Origin: Isoetes taiwanensis
Lineage: Eukaryota > Streptophyta > Lycopodiopsida > Isoetales > Isoetaceae
Assembly: GCA_021234155.1 (NCBI GenBank)
Contig: JAJEKV010000016.1
Coordinates: forward strand, 498,001 to 562,000
DNA length: 64,000 bases
Direction of reading: 5' to 3'
In this document: in pieces, positions 35,301 to 45,919 of the stretch
How positions within the stretch are numbered: position 1 is the first letter of the stretch
Layout of the letters: each line of letters starts with the position of its first letter
Translations under genes and position numbers: made by a program
Notes under the pieces: generated by a model
The model's input: only the letters and a program-made list of their open reading frames with translations
The model's database searches: none
What the model was told of the DNA's origin: nothing

Positions 35301-35984
35301 ATCGATTATGAAGTTGCTTTCGGCTGCCTTGCAAGCTCGTTGTTGGACCGCGGGCGCCATCGATGCTCCCAAAAGTTGCAAAAAATCATCAAAGTGTGCG
35401 TATTTCGCCGCCGCATGCTTGCGGTATTGGGCAAAAAGTATCTTTGGTGGGTATCAAAAGCATGCGTCGGACATCGACAAAGACTCATATAGCACCCCAT
35501 ATGGCAGCTTGTTTAGGGTGTTACTGGTACTAGCACATGGTAATTAGGTAATCAATAGAAATATGTAACAGCTCCAATGAATGACAAGTGGAATACTATG
35601 ATAGAATAGTAGATCCAGGGTGCTGATCTAAGTGCTGGGGCCGCGTTTTTTTGATACCCACTAGCATACTTTTGCCCTATTCCGGATCAGCCCAGCGAGG
35701 ATGTTCTTGCAAAGTTACCATTTGCAAGAAATTAGTGGAGCAGACAAGAAATTAGTGGAGCAGACAGGGAGGCAAGGAGCAGACAAGAAGCGGACAAGAA
35801 GCAGGCAAGGAGCAAACAAGACAATGAAGGCATAGATGCCTATTTAAAGAGAAATCAGGTATATATGCCATTATACGAGTACCATACAAGTATGTATATA
35901 ATCCAATAATTTCTATGTATATACCATCAATAATTTTGGTGCGTACATACCATCAATAATTTTGGTGGATAAATATACATCAAA
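35301..35984. other. Divergent intergenic spacer of E2
   Basis: Lies between a minus-strand remnant and the first plus-strand paralogue at 35985. No E2 palindrome is present here, unlike in the spacers at gene 3' ends. It would be the promoter region of both neighbours. Confidence 0.35.
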
Positions 35985-36257
35985 TTGCCGAGTGCAGCAA
36001 CATTGGCCATGTGGCCTCCTCCTGGTCCTGAACGTGATTCCATCACCTGCAAGATGAATCACGAAAACTTCAAGCAGTGTCGCGAGCGAGAAATACCCAT
36101 CGAAGACTGGATGACCACTGCCGCTCTCAATCCTCGCTATTATCCTGATCCCTTCGATGTTATCATCCATCTAATATGGAATAGAGAGCATCAAATGTAC
36201 ATGATAGAAAAGATCACTGGGGTGCCTGGTGACAATGACTCAGAAGAGTCCCCCTAA
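35985..36257 (+). CDS. Hypothetical E2 protein, first of tandem pair (family shared with E3)
   Basis: Open frame of 90 codons. It contains WPPPGPERDSITCKMNHENF, CREREIPIEDWM, YYPDPFDVIIHLIWNREHQM and YMIEKITGVPGDND. The order 'GP-x-x-DSIT...F/L-x-x-C...IP-x-x-x-W...V-x-I-H-L' is repeated in the next gene and in the E3 minus-strand gene at 45920-46500, so this is a real family. It is too short to assign a fold and may be a C-terminal exon, since the upstream sequence has no clear promoter. A VIIHLIW-type alternating strand suggests a beta-rich domain. Confidence 0.6.
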   Translation: MPSAATLAMWPPPGPERDSITCKMNHENFKQCREREIPIEDWMTTAALNPRYYPDPFDVIIHLIWNREHQMYMIEKITGVPGDNDSEESP

Positions 36258-36342
36258 TTCAATACTCAGAAGGTATATATGCTGTATACGTACATTATAT
36301 ACATGTGTATTTTGTACATTATGCTCGTATGTATAACCAATA

Positions 36343-36654
36343 ATGCTGCTACAGTGTATGTCAATAATTTTGTTCGATATAAGAAGGCATCCATTTGCTA
36401 TGTCTCGGGTTACAGGGGGTCCCGAAGATATGGACTCCATTACTTGCACTATGACATATAATGATCTTTGTAGATGTTCTCAGAGGGGTATCCCCCTTGA
36501 TCCCTGGCTGGAAGGAGTAGCAGAGGGTCGAAATCGTTCTTCCGGAGGGTTTTATCGTGTTAAAATCCACCTTTGCAGGGTTTCAGAGCGTCAGGTCTAT
36601 GAGATTAATCGCATCACTCAACTCCCTTTTAATGACGATCCCGATTACGAATGA
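36343..36654 (+). CDS. Hypothetical E2 protein, second of tandem pair
   Basis: Open frame of 103 codons. The conserved part begins near residue 22: VTGGPEDMDSITCTMTYNDL, CRCSQRGIPLDPWLEG, FYRVKIHLCRVSERQVYEI and NRITQLPFNDDPD align block by block with the previous gene. The first ATG may not be the true start, since similarity begins around the MSRVTGGPED methionine. A palindrome cluster follows 203 bp after the stop. Confidence 0.6.
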   Translation: MLLQCMSIILFDIRRHPFAMSRVTGGPEDMDSITCTMTYNDLCRCSQRGIPLDPWLEGVAEGRNRSSGGFYRVKIHLCRVSERQVYEINRITQLPFNDDPDYE

Positions 36655-36856
36655 ACTTCTGTATTTATGTATGCTATGCCTCTTATATGAGTTCTAAGTA
36701 TATGCTATGCCTCTTATATGAGTTATAAGTATGTAATCATAAGTGATACATATGATCCATCTATTTACCCCACATTTTCAATTTGGAAAGCTCTTGGCCA
36801 TTTTCCTTACATGTAGATTCTAAATTCAGATAAGCATTCTCTTCGCAGTGTGTGTA

Positions 36857-37025
36857 GTCACGGTGCGAAATTGCACACTCCAAAAACGCTCGCACCGTGG
36901 CCACGGTGCGAAATAGACCTTCCCACAGAATGTGGAATAGTCATTTTCGCACCGTGGCCACGGTGCGAATATTAGTTAGTTGTAAGCACAGACAACACGG
37001 TTTTCGCACCGTGGCCACGGTGCAA
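36857..37025. repeat. E2 palindrome cluster 4 (best copies)
   Basis: A half-site at 36857-36870, then three copies with the perfect core GCACCGTGGCCACGGTGC at 36888-36913, 36943-36969 and 37000-37025. They lie between convergent genes (plus stop at 36654, minus stop at 37133). Spacing between copies is about 55 bp. Confidence 0.9.
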
Positions 37026-37132
37026 GTAAAATAGAAGCGTAAAACAAATTAAAATGAAACTGAAGTTTATGTTCGATATAACAAGAATAGATTTCAAACA
37101 AGTCTTTGCATTAATTGACAATGGTTACAACT

Positions 37133-38569
37133 TCATTTTCTTAGAAACATGTAAGTCATCGGACACTTCGACTTCTTCCAATTCGGACTCCTGCAGGACA
37201 AGGCCAATGCAGCTCTACTGGCAGCCATAGAATACATACTAAAGCCACCAAAAATATGCGTGGCGATATCTCTCCTAACAGCCACTACTCGATCAGAATT
37301 GGCAGATAATGAGATGTGATTACCAATCAACGAGAGGGCCTTGAGTTTCAAGACCTCTTCTGGTCCATATGGGCTGTACTTAGAATGGAACACAACGATC
37401 TCTCCCTTATAAAGGTAGCCCATATAGTGGGCGATACTTGCATCGCTGCCAAGGGTAACTCTGTCATGTCTGGCGCAAAAATCGTCCACAAAAATCTCCT
37501 GCGCAATAAACAATCGTTCTTAGGCACTTAACAAAATAAGCAAACTTATGGTAGCTTACCTCCACTTCATCAGATGCAATAACCCCTTTGGTAGAAATGT
37601 TGATGGACGACCTTGAAGAGCTTGATTCGCTCTTTGATACTTGTTTTGCACTATCTTTTTTAGCTTCTGATGTACTCGCCTCGAACTTTACTTCTGAGAC
37701 TTCCTTCAGGCCCATTTCTGCCATCTCCAGAACTCTATCAAAAGCATTCTCGGGGAGCTATTGAAGTTCCATCATAGGTTAAGAGATCGCGGGTCCCTAG
37801 GCACTTCCGCTCGAAGTCAATGAAGTCGCCTAGACCAACAACGAAAGCATAGATTTGTCCAAGGACCTCATCTTCCCTCAAACCAAGAATGGAAGATATA
37901 TCGTGGAGAAGAAGATAGTCCTTCCCTCCTATGATAAGCGGCAAGGCTTCCGTGACACCCCATCTATCAAGATTCTCTTCATGCTCGCTTCACGTCTTCA
38001 TCCTCGCCCTCGCCGAGCTTTTCCACCAGTTCCTTCTCTTTCTCTCTGCATCAAATACCTCCTCTGGGTGTGACCGAGGGTTCGCGAATAGCCTTCACCG
38101 TGGTTCTTCCCCTATCGTTGGTGGTGGTAACCGTATATATCATGTAAGTAGCAAACATGATGTCAACTGGATATAAATTATCCTTCCCGTCCTTCTCACA
38201 TAGGTCGGCTGGCAGTCTCTTGAACGACCTTCGAACCTTATCTTGGTCACCTTTGGGAAAAAGCTTCAGAAAGGACTTTAGACTCAATACAATCTTCCCT
38301 GTCGAGGGAGAAGGACGCGCTTCAGTTTCTGCCACGGCCATGAAACTCTGAATGCACTGACCATACACGTCAATGTGTTTGTTGGCCTCGGAGATTATAT
38401 CTACCGTTAGGCAGAAGTTATTGTAGACTACAGTGGCGTCTACCGGGTTTTCAGGCTGTTGAGCGAACTCATCTGGGTGTGACAGCCGATACTCTGCTTC
38501 CTTCCGGACGATCTGGTCATACCATGCCTGGAACTGTTCCCAAGCTTTCTCTGACCTGCCGTTTGACAT
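37133..38569 (-). pseudogene. Multi-exon E2 gene of unknown function, frameshifted
   Basis: Starts at 38569 with SNGRSEKAWEQFQAWYDQI; later blocks are GKIVLSLKSFLKLF and LYPVDIMFATYMIYTV (to about 38080). After two frame changes it reads EENLDRWGVTEALPLIIGG then KDYLLLHDISSILGLREDE and GLGDFIDFERKCLGTRDLL. A further frame from about 37755 has VLEMAEMGLKEVSEV and a Ser/Lys-rich part. It is joined across a short intron (donor at about 37562, acceptor TTGCGCAG at about 37500) to EIFVDDFCARHDRVTLG and the C-terminus. The LIIGGKDYLLL block matches the gene at 18930-19819. No domain recognised. Frame changes outside the intron indicate decay. Confidence 0.55.
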
Positions 38570-38683
38570 TGCGGAATTGTAGCGCCTCCTTTAGTGCAAT
38601 AAAAAACCTGATCGCCTAAAAGTAAGTGCCTGCGAGCTGACGGCGTGAAAGTAAAACGTCTTAAGTGTTCTGATGAGAAATAT

Positions 38684-38875
38684 GTCGCACCGTGGCCACG
38701 GTGCGAAACAAATATAAACGCCAAAGACAACAATAAGGTATTCGCACCGTGGCCACGGTGCGATAGAAGGCCAAATTTATGTTCAGTGCAAAACATACTA
38801 CACCGTGGCCACGGTGCGAAACTACACAACACGACTACACGAACTCCACATATTTCGCACGGTGGGCACGGTGCT
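38684..38875. repeat. E2 palindrome cluster 5
   Basis: Four copies: 38684-38708 and 38739-38764 (perfect core), 38799-38821 (left arm shortened) and 38851-38875 (one arm altered, TTTCGCACGGTGGGCACGGTGC). They lie between the start of the minus-strand gene at 38569 and the 3' end of the next minus-strand gene at about 39120. Confidence 0.9.
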
Positions 38876-39119
38876 ATCTTTGCAAAAGGATATAAGTTAT
38901 TGGCAAACAACACTGGGATTTGAACCCAGTAACACCATTGTCATTTATTAATTTAACTGTTTTCACTTAAAGAAAGTACAACAGGAGGCATACAGAGCTT
39001 TGTTGTATACAATTCTTCCCTACGTTTTCCTACCTTGACACCATCCACCAAAAAATGGAAGACGTTTAAGTCACATTCTGATTCCAAAATAATTCTTACA
39101 TCAAATAAAGACCATGCTT

Positions 39120-40172
39120 CTTAGACTTTTAAAGTTTTAAACAATTGACCACTTTTGAAGATAGCAATGGCAATGACCGCAGAATGGGTACCATCAAAGA
39201 TCGTCTTGTTCCACTTTGGAACCCACGCCCATCTGCTCCCTTCTTTTACTTCCCTCCATCTTACGTATTTGAAGGTAATGTAAATCTGTTTGCTTTTCGA
39301 ATACAATACCCGATTCGAACGCTTTCTTTCTTTATCCCCGCAGACCGTACCTTCTCAACTCCTTCATGCGAGGCGGGATGACCATTCATCACATAAAATG
39401 TCATCCGTAAACAATCGACAATCACTTACGGTAAACATTTTTGAAGTCTTCTTGACATTCTCGACATTCTTAAACAAGGTAATAAACATATCGATGGGTA
39501 CATTTATTTTCACGCGCCCACGGACTCCACCTTTCTCCTTCAAAGCACTGAAAATTTTCTGTGACAATTTCAGCTTGGCAAGAAAAGAGAACTGGAATCC
39601 ATTGGGCGGAACTAAAATTTGTGATAATGGGGCAATGGTAAGTCAACAATTTTGCCTTTCCGAGGATAATACTCATATTTTAAGAACCAAATCCCCTTTC
39701 CCTTGCTGCACTTCTGTTTGACCTTCAAAAAGCAAGGATCCAATATCATAATAGAAAGCACGGAAGATGCTTGTGATAGAACTCGATGGTTCCAGTCCCA
39801 AGACATCGGAAATACAGAGCCCTGAGATACCAGAAACCCAATTAGTTGATTTCTTCAAAATATAATGAATGACGGATTAGCACAGATATAATGAAACTCA
39901 CAATTAGCACGAAGCTCAGGGAAATTACGTCGAGATCTTATCTTTTCTTTTCTCATATCTGTCGGTGTGTATAGGTGTCTGACCTTGATATATACTTCCC
40001 CTCTCACCTCGAACCCGACAACAATAGCCTTCCAATGGCTTGAAATAACATTTCTCCTGCCTTTGATCACCCGATGAGGACCTCTGAGTGGCGGTTGGAT
40101 TGTCACGAAGCTCCCAAGAAATATATTGAAGCAGCCGAAATCGTTCTCAGCTGTGACAGAGGTAATCGCCAT
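39120..40172 (-). pseudogene. E2 gene with possible BAH-like domain
   Basis: Starts at 40172 with MAITSVTAENDFGCFNIFLG. The segment HWKAIVVGFEVRGEVYIKV then RHLYTPTDMRKEKIRSRR resembles the core of BAH domains, where '...I..I.E...G..W..V.W.Y.P.D' is typical. This is a pattern-level impression. A likely intron has donor GTGAGT at about 39904 and acceptor TATCTCAG at about 39827. Exon 2 then reads ISDVLGLEPSSSITSIFRA and FYYDIGSLLFEGQTEVQQG. Beyond about 39670 the frame is broken and only fragments (KYEYYPRKGKIVDLPLP) remain in another frame. Confidence 0.45.
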
Positions 40173-41317
40173 CTGAAATGAACCGGCAAATTAATTAGAT
40201 CAAACAGTCTGAATCAGATGAGCTCGCAGAACTAGAAGGATTGAAAGCATTAGCAAACCTGGATGGAGAGACGCGAAAAGAAGAGCCGTTGAGGAAGGGG
40301 GTACTTATAGACACCCCAACATTTGGGCGGTAATTCAGGGCGGGAATAATTTGTAATTATTACTTCCCGCCCACCGAACCTCCAGGGCAGGTAGGTAAGG
40401 ATAATGCCGAACCTTTACCTTGACGACACCTGGCATGGGAAGGGAGGCATGGATGAAGAAAAGCCTGTACCCCCCCGAATTCTCATTGGCCGCGCGATTT
40501 CCATGCTGGCATCGAGCTTGGGACAATAAGTGAACCCAAAAAAACTCTAATGGCGTCAACATTGGCCGATCAGGATGGTGGGCCTCCAAAAGGTAATCAC
40601 GATTATAATCGCGATGTTTGTGATGGAATAAAGGCTTCTCAAAATAAAGGCACAGTAGGGCACAAAAGAAGATTAGCTACAAAGGCATTAACGTACAGAA
40701 AAGCAGTTCAGTTGTAATTGCAGTCCACTTGAGAATGAGAAATAGGAATGTCAAGCTAGCTTTAAAGCACATCATGCACAATGAAATAACAAAATTGAGT
40801 GTCATTATAAATAAGTTGTCTGCACAGGTAACAAGATTGCATTGCGTTCTACATATAATAGAGGTTAGAGATTCTCAGCTCAAGCAATAGCTAGCGGTGA
40901 TATGTTGTGATTCATAGAACTCTGACCAATGATAAAACTGTAAATTATATAATGCATATTGTAGATTAATTGGAAGTAGACTGATGTAGAGATGATTGAA
41001 GAAAGATATAGGACACTACGGTCCAAAAATGTGCTTCAAATTATCTTAATGGCAGCATTTGTCCCAATTATTGATGATATTGCACTTATGTTGGATGTGA
41101 AAACAATAAAAAGTACAAGAAGCTCCAAGGCTCTACAAAGTGCAAAGAGTCGTCAAAAAATTTGTTCTTAATCTCTATAACATGAAGCAAATACAAAAAT
41201 GAAATGTCAAGAAATGAAGTAGAGCAGAAAAAATATGCTATTGTGCTCATGCTTTGAGAATAACAAGATGCTTTTTGTCTCAGAGCTGGTTTTCTTTCAG
41301 AAAGTTTGCTACCCATC
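40173..41317. other. Right flank of E2, nothing recognised
   Basis: AT-rich sequence. The part just right of 40172 (to about 40330) may be the promoter and leader of the BAH-like gene. Confidence 0.3.
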
Positions 41318-41530
41318 AACTACCCACCTACAATACACAAAGAGAATGAGCTACCCACCGACAATACACAAAGAGAATGAGCTTGTGAAGTATAACAATG
41401 TCAAAAGACATTACAATAATGACCTTAGCAAGCATTACAATAATGACCTTAGAGAATGAGCTTATGAAGTATAACAATGTCAACAAGAAAGAAGGCATTA
41501 CAATAATGACCTTAGCAAGCGGATTGTTGA
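41318..41530 (+). repeat. Short tandem repeats (ATTACAATAATGACCTTAG and CAATACACAAAGAGAATGAG)
   Basis: CAATACACAAAGAGAATGAG occurs twice (near 41331 and 41363), and ATTACAATAATGACCTTAG occurs three times between 41411 and 41520, interleaved with GAGCTTRTGAAGTATAACAA. It is a small local duplication cluster without coding content. Confidence 0.7.
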
Positions 41531-42716
41531 GGAACCATGAATGATGTTAGATTGTGGAACCATGAACAATTGTTTGCCCCTTATATAAACAATGTATAGA
41601 CCTGTCGGCTCAATCCAGTCATTAATTCTACAATTAATTGTAGCACGTGTAAAATATAACATGTTTTAAGTCATAATGTCAATATGTCTCAACCCTCAAT
41701 ATGTCTCAACTTAGTCACATGTTCTAAGTCATAATAAAAACATGTCTCAACACTTAGTACGTCTCAATCCAGTCAGTAATGCTAACACAGGTATAAAATA
41801 TAACACGTGCTAAGTGAATGTGCGAGATGAGTGTGGCATGACCTAAGAAAAACTTTGACCTTTTACAACTTGGAAAAACTAACATAAGTTCATTGACAGG
41901 TTAGAATGCCAGTTGCAAAATATTAGGACAAGGCACCAAGGGTTACAATTAATTCAAATTGTTGCATGTGTAAATTTGTAGTCGTGATTTTGTAATTGTG
42001 TTACTCAGTACAACTTACAACTTATAGTAGGTATATTGCTTTATAGACAATATCATAAGTGGGTCGCATTCTGTTCCAGTGGTGCATTTTGGTTGCAACC
42101 ACGAACTCTGCTACAATTTTAGGGAATGATAATCTATCGGAACCATCTATGAAAACTGTCTCGGCAGGTCAAGAACAGCTCGAAGATTTCAAATTTGAAC
42201 AGGTCAAGAACAACTCAAAGATTTCAGAGAGTTCTCCAATTATGATATTGTAAGGTAAATGCTTGGTCTAGGATTCCTTTTCCAATGGCATTACCCTAAA
42301 AACAAACTACCTAGAATGTAATTCAAATGCATGATATTGTCAATTGTGAACCTTCGAGCATTTAGATATACACTATTACAAAACATGAGTTCCCAAGCGC
42401 ACGAAATAGTGACTTGGTTTTATCATTAACAAGTTTCCAATTGTGCCTGGGTAAACAAGCATAGAGAGTTTGAACTATAAAATCCAAATGTAAGGCCACA
42501 TAACATTTTGCAAAAGTCATACCAGAATATGTAGCACAATAACAGGGGGTTACTTTTAGATTTTTATACGTTTGTTCACATGGTTTTTCTATGATTTCGT
42601 TGTTGTATTCGTTGAGGTGTACTAAATAGTATTTCTAGAGTGCACCCTTTATGGGCCGTTGATTTTCGTTGGTTGGAACAATCTGAGGGTTGTTGTCTTT
42701 CTCTGCATGTGTTTGT
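41531..42716. other. AT-rich DNA, nothing recognised
   Basis: Contains several near-repeats of CATGTCTCAAC / GTCATAATG words at about 41660-41780, but no gene or element end that I can identify. Confidence 0.3.
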
Positions 42717-42944
42717 GCATGAACACTGCGCATGTATATGCATGTGCATGTGCACATGCATGTGCATGTGTGTGCATGTGCATGTGCATGTGCATGTGCA
42801 TGTGCATGTGCATGTGCATGTGCATGTTCATGTGCATGTGCATGTGCATGTATATGCATGTGCATGTGCATGTGTATTGTGCATGTGCAAGTGCAAGTGC
42901 ATGTGCATGTGTGCATGTGTGTGCATGTTGCATATGCATGTGTA
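42717..42944 (+). repeat. (TGCATG)n microsatellite
   Basis: Nearly uninterrupted alternation of TGCATG units over about 230 bp. All six frames stay open, giving artefactual His/Met/Cys-rich frames. Alternating purine-pyrimidine sequence of this kind can adopt Z-DNA. Confidence 0.95.
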
Positions 42945-43923
42945 CTTGCCCTCTTGGATTCTTATTGCCGGAGTGGATTTTACTACCACGAGATGGATTT
43001 TTTGCTCACACTTACAAAGATATTTGTTTTTTAATGTTTCTTCAGTTAGCATAATGTTTTTTTTACAAGGTATTGGTTTCCTGATTCTACAATGTAGTGC
43101 TGCAAAACCCCCTTTTGTTTCCTTCCTAAGATTTGCTGCAGATTCAAGTTTAGGCCCTCTGTTTGCTTCCAACTCTTGGATATTCCTGGCCGTCGGATTG
43201 TTCGTAGCAGCCAGCCTTTAGCTTCAATCAACAAACGGATTCTTATGCACGCAACAGGCGGATTATTCCACGCCCTTTTCCATGTCACGCAGATCAGTCA
43301 AACAGTGGCCACAAGAATGCATTTATATTGTAGGTTTGGAACTTTAATCGAACCATAAGGTGAATCATGCATTACCTTTAAGCTAGAGATGGAGCATCTA
43401 AAATCATATGGATTGATAAACAATGGTGTCATTGTGAAAGAGAAATAGTTGTAGCGGAAGTAACAATATGTAGCATAGTAACAAGGGGTTTTCTTTGTGT
43501 TGCAAACTTTATGACTTTCAGAATAATGGGATCAATCTGCTCTATCTCTATGGTAACTTTTACTTATGTTCTATTTGTTTTATTGTGATCAAATTCAAAA
43601 GCTACAGGTGATGAAAGCCTCAAATGAATTCTAGTTTTTTTTTTCTGGTTTGAATTCTAAATTTTTTGTCACACTGGAGGGGGGGAGGGAGGGGGGGAGG
43701 GAGACGTCCCTACGGCCCCGAAGGGGCCAAAATTTTTTTTTTGCAACACAAACTATATCCAACATATAAACATTAAATTCCCCAACACATAACAACCAAC
43801 ACATAACAACCATTGACATTAACAACCAACATATAACTACCATTGACATTAATTAACACAACCATTGGATCCAACACATTTAAATTAAAATCCCCCTTAA
43901 ACCCCCTTTGGTTTGTGTGCATA

Positions 43924-44170
43924 TTCACAGGGGGGGTGACGTAGGGCAGCGAGAGCCCTCATAATTGTATTTTGTACGTACACAATCAACATCATATAGT
44001 ATTCCGCTTGAAATCTTATAGTATTTTGCAAATCTTGTTATACAGTATAGCAAATTTTGTACTTGCATACCCCACAAACGAGGAACTTTACGTACGGTAT
44101 AGATTAAGGAATAAGGGGTGAATATGCCTATCCAACAACTCTCGTTGCCCGGAGTCACCCCCCATGTGAA
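43924..44170. mobile_element. MITE with terminal inverted repeats and TA target site
   Basis: 247 bp bounded by inverted repeats of about 30 bp. The left end is TTCACAGGGGGGGTGAC then GTAGGGCAGCGAGAG. The right end, reverse complemented, is TTCACATGGGGGGTGAC then TCCGGGCAACGAGAG. TA dinucleotides flank both sides (43922-43923 and 44171-44172), as for Tc1/mariner-type insertions. The interior is AT-rich and non-coding. Confidence 0.75.
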
Positions 44171-44597
44171 TAGTAGCAGCACTACAATATTGACATTATT
44201 AGTATTCAACTTTATAACAATCCCAAAATATTCACATATTATATTTCATTATTAGTATTTCATAACATTTTGAGCATGTAGCTATGGACTTTATGTATAT
44301 CGAGGATGATGATTGCAATACATCATTTACAATGCCCCACCTTATGCCCAACCTCACAAAGAGTTATAGACTTTGACTATGGTATAGAATTGATCATAGC
44401 ATTAACTCAAAACCTAATCAGATTAACACTTTATTGACTTAGACTTGCTACGAATAAGCACCATTTAAAGCTCAAAAAAGATACCGATGCAATACTATCC
44501 ACTAACATGAAGAAGATAGGCTTCTTTTAAAACATTGTTAAAGCTTTAAAAAGTGTTTGTTATAATAAGAAGTTACAAAGGCTAGATTTGCTTTTCT
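44171..44597. other. AT-rich DNA, probably body of a Helitron
   Basis: Leads into the Helitron 3' end at 44658. No coding content. The Helitron's 5' end could not be found upstream. Confidence 0.3.
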
Positions 44598-44658
44598 CAT
44601 TGCGGCCAAATTATTTACAGTTAAACTTATGCCCAGCAACGCTGGGCACCCTTACTAG
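44598..44658 (+). mobile_element. Helitron 3' terminus (5' end not found)
   Basis: The hairpin TGCCCAGCAACGCTGGGCA followed by CCCTTACTAG, with a host T at 44659, is the same 3' end as in the complete copies at 49491 and 62421. The preceding ATTGCGGCC...TTTACAG-like context is also shared. No matching TCTTATATTATAA start occurs upstream in the window, so the copy is 5'-truncated or its start has decayed. Confidence 0.75.
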
Positions 44659-45071
44659 TTTGTATTAATCTCTTCCACATCCATGTAATCAGCATCATTC
44701 TTCTCTGCTCGAAGTTCTTGGTCACAGGGTTCCCCAGCAGTAGCTTCATGAGAAATCTGAAAATTAGAAGAAAGGTTGAGGAAAACATAGTAGTGTATGC
44801 AGTAACAATAAATGAAATATTTATACAATGCCTACACCGGCTACGCGCGACAGTGCGCGCGACACGTATGGACCATAATTTTATAAAATACATAAGAAAG
44901 TTATATTAATTTACCAAATACAGATATATCGCGAGGCGCAACTCATACAAAAGTATCCCATTTGGACACATCACCAGATATCCCATTTCGTAGCACATTT
45001 TCAATTTCGTATTTGCTGAATCAGTACAAATATCATTTCGCCATTTCAATCTCTATAGTTTTTTTTCTCAA

Positions 45072-45576
45072 TGGGTTATGAAACCGATTTGGTGCATGTC
45101 GATGCTACCAACCGTGGACATGTGCACGAGCGAGGCTTGGCCTTGAGCATCACCAAAGCCCGGGACAGGGCACTCCATAGAGATATCCCGGAAGCAACAT
45201 TGTTCCGGGATTTCAAAGGCTGGTGAAGAAGTTCGACCATCTCCTCCCTGTCTCTGAGGAGAGAGATGGATGTGGAAGTACGGTGCAGCAAGTGGCTAGC
45301 TTAACAGAAGCGGATTTTAATGCGCAGATTGCAGATGTAGTCCTCCATGCAGCTGCAACTATTGGCATTAAATTTGTTTTGAGCCATTTCTTAATCCTAA
45401 AACTTGGACAAAAAGACTTGTTAGAGAGTATAAGAACCCACCTGTCAGGAATGCTGGAGGCCAAAATGAATAACCTGCTGATGATCACAAACCTGGATCC
45501 AGATAGACTAGATTACGTTGTACAGAGGACAGTAATTGTTGATCCTGCACCACTGCTACCAGTCTTACCAGAATAG
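45072..45576 (+). pseudogene. Possible H3-like protein of E3, frameshifted
   Basis: An ATG at 45072 opens MGYETDLVHVDATNRGHVHE and stops at about 45225. A second frame, open from 45181 after a TAG, reads IVPGFQRLVKKFDHLL, where PGFQRLVKK closely resembles the H3 alpha-1 start (L-P-F-Q-R-L-V-R-E). It continues with TEADFNAQIADVVLHAAATI, in the place of alpha-2, then DLLESIRTHLSGMLEAKMNN and DPDRLDYVVQRTVIVDPAP. The alpha-2 match is weak, so the call leans on the FQRLV match and on position: like the other two H3-type genes it is followed, here by 120 bp, by a GC palindrome pair. Confidence 0.35.
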
Positions 45577-45695
45577 CTTTTATAAAGTTCCGTTGTATAT
45601 ATTTTTTGAAATAGAAAACATTTTTACTTTCACAATTGTTTTTCTTTTAAGGACGAATGTCAACTGTGGTTAGGTTATTTCTAGTTTTTTGTTCT

Positions 45696-45740
45696 TCTCG
45701 CACTGGGCGAGAGTCTTTTCTTCTCGCACTGAGCGCGAGA
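45696..45740. repeat. E3 palindrome pair
   Basis: TCTCGCACTGGGCGAGA (45696-45712) and TCTCGCACTGAGCGCGAGA (45722-45740), two hairpin-forming copies of a TCTCGC...GCGAGA motif. They lie between the plus-strand stop at 45576 and the minus-strand stop at 45920. Confidence 0.8.
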
Positions 45741-45919
45741 GATTAATATGTTCTATAAAATTCATTTCATAGTTAGATTTACTATACATATTACATTTAG
45801 TTAATTAACCCAAAAAACTACTGCACAGTCACTTCAAATCAAGTTCTTGCCTAGATGTAGGCGACTTTTTATTCAACAAGGAAAAACCATGGCAGTTACA
45901 AAAGAAGAGGACAATTCTT

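Noticed and set aside
31581-38875. Palindrome clusters as a CRISPR array
   Set aside because: Copies are irregularly spaced, spread over 7 kb, palindromic and in an intron-bearing eukaryotic context; no cas genes.
38907-38933. tRNA-like T-arm (minus strand GGGTTCAAATCCC)
   Set aside because: Only the T-arm is convincing. No matching acceptor, D-arm or anticodon arm was found upstream; at most a tRNA-derived remnant or chance.
42635-43221. His/Met/Cys-rich frames on both strands
   Set aside because: All six frames stay open across the (TGCATG)n microsatellite; no homology-like sequence.
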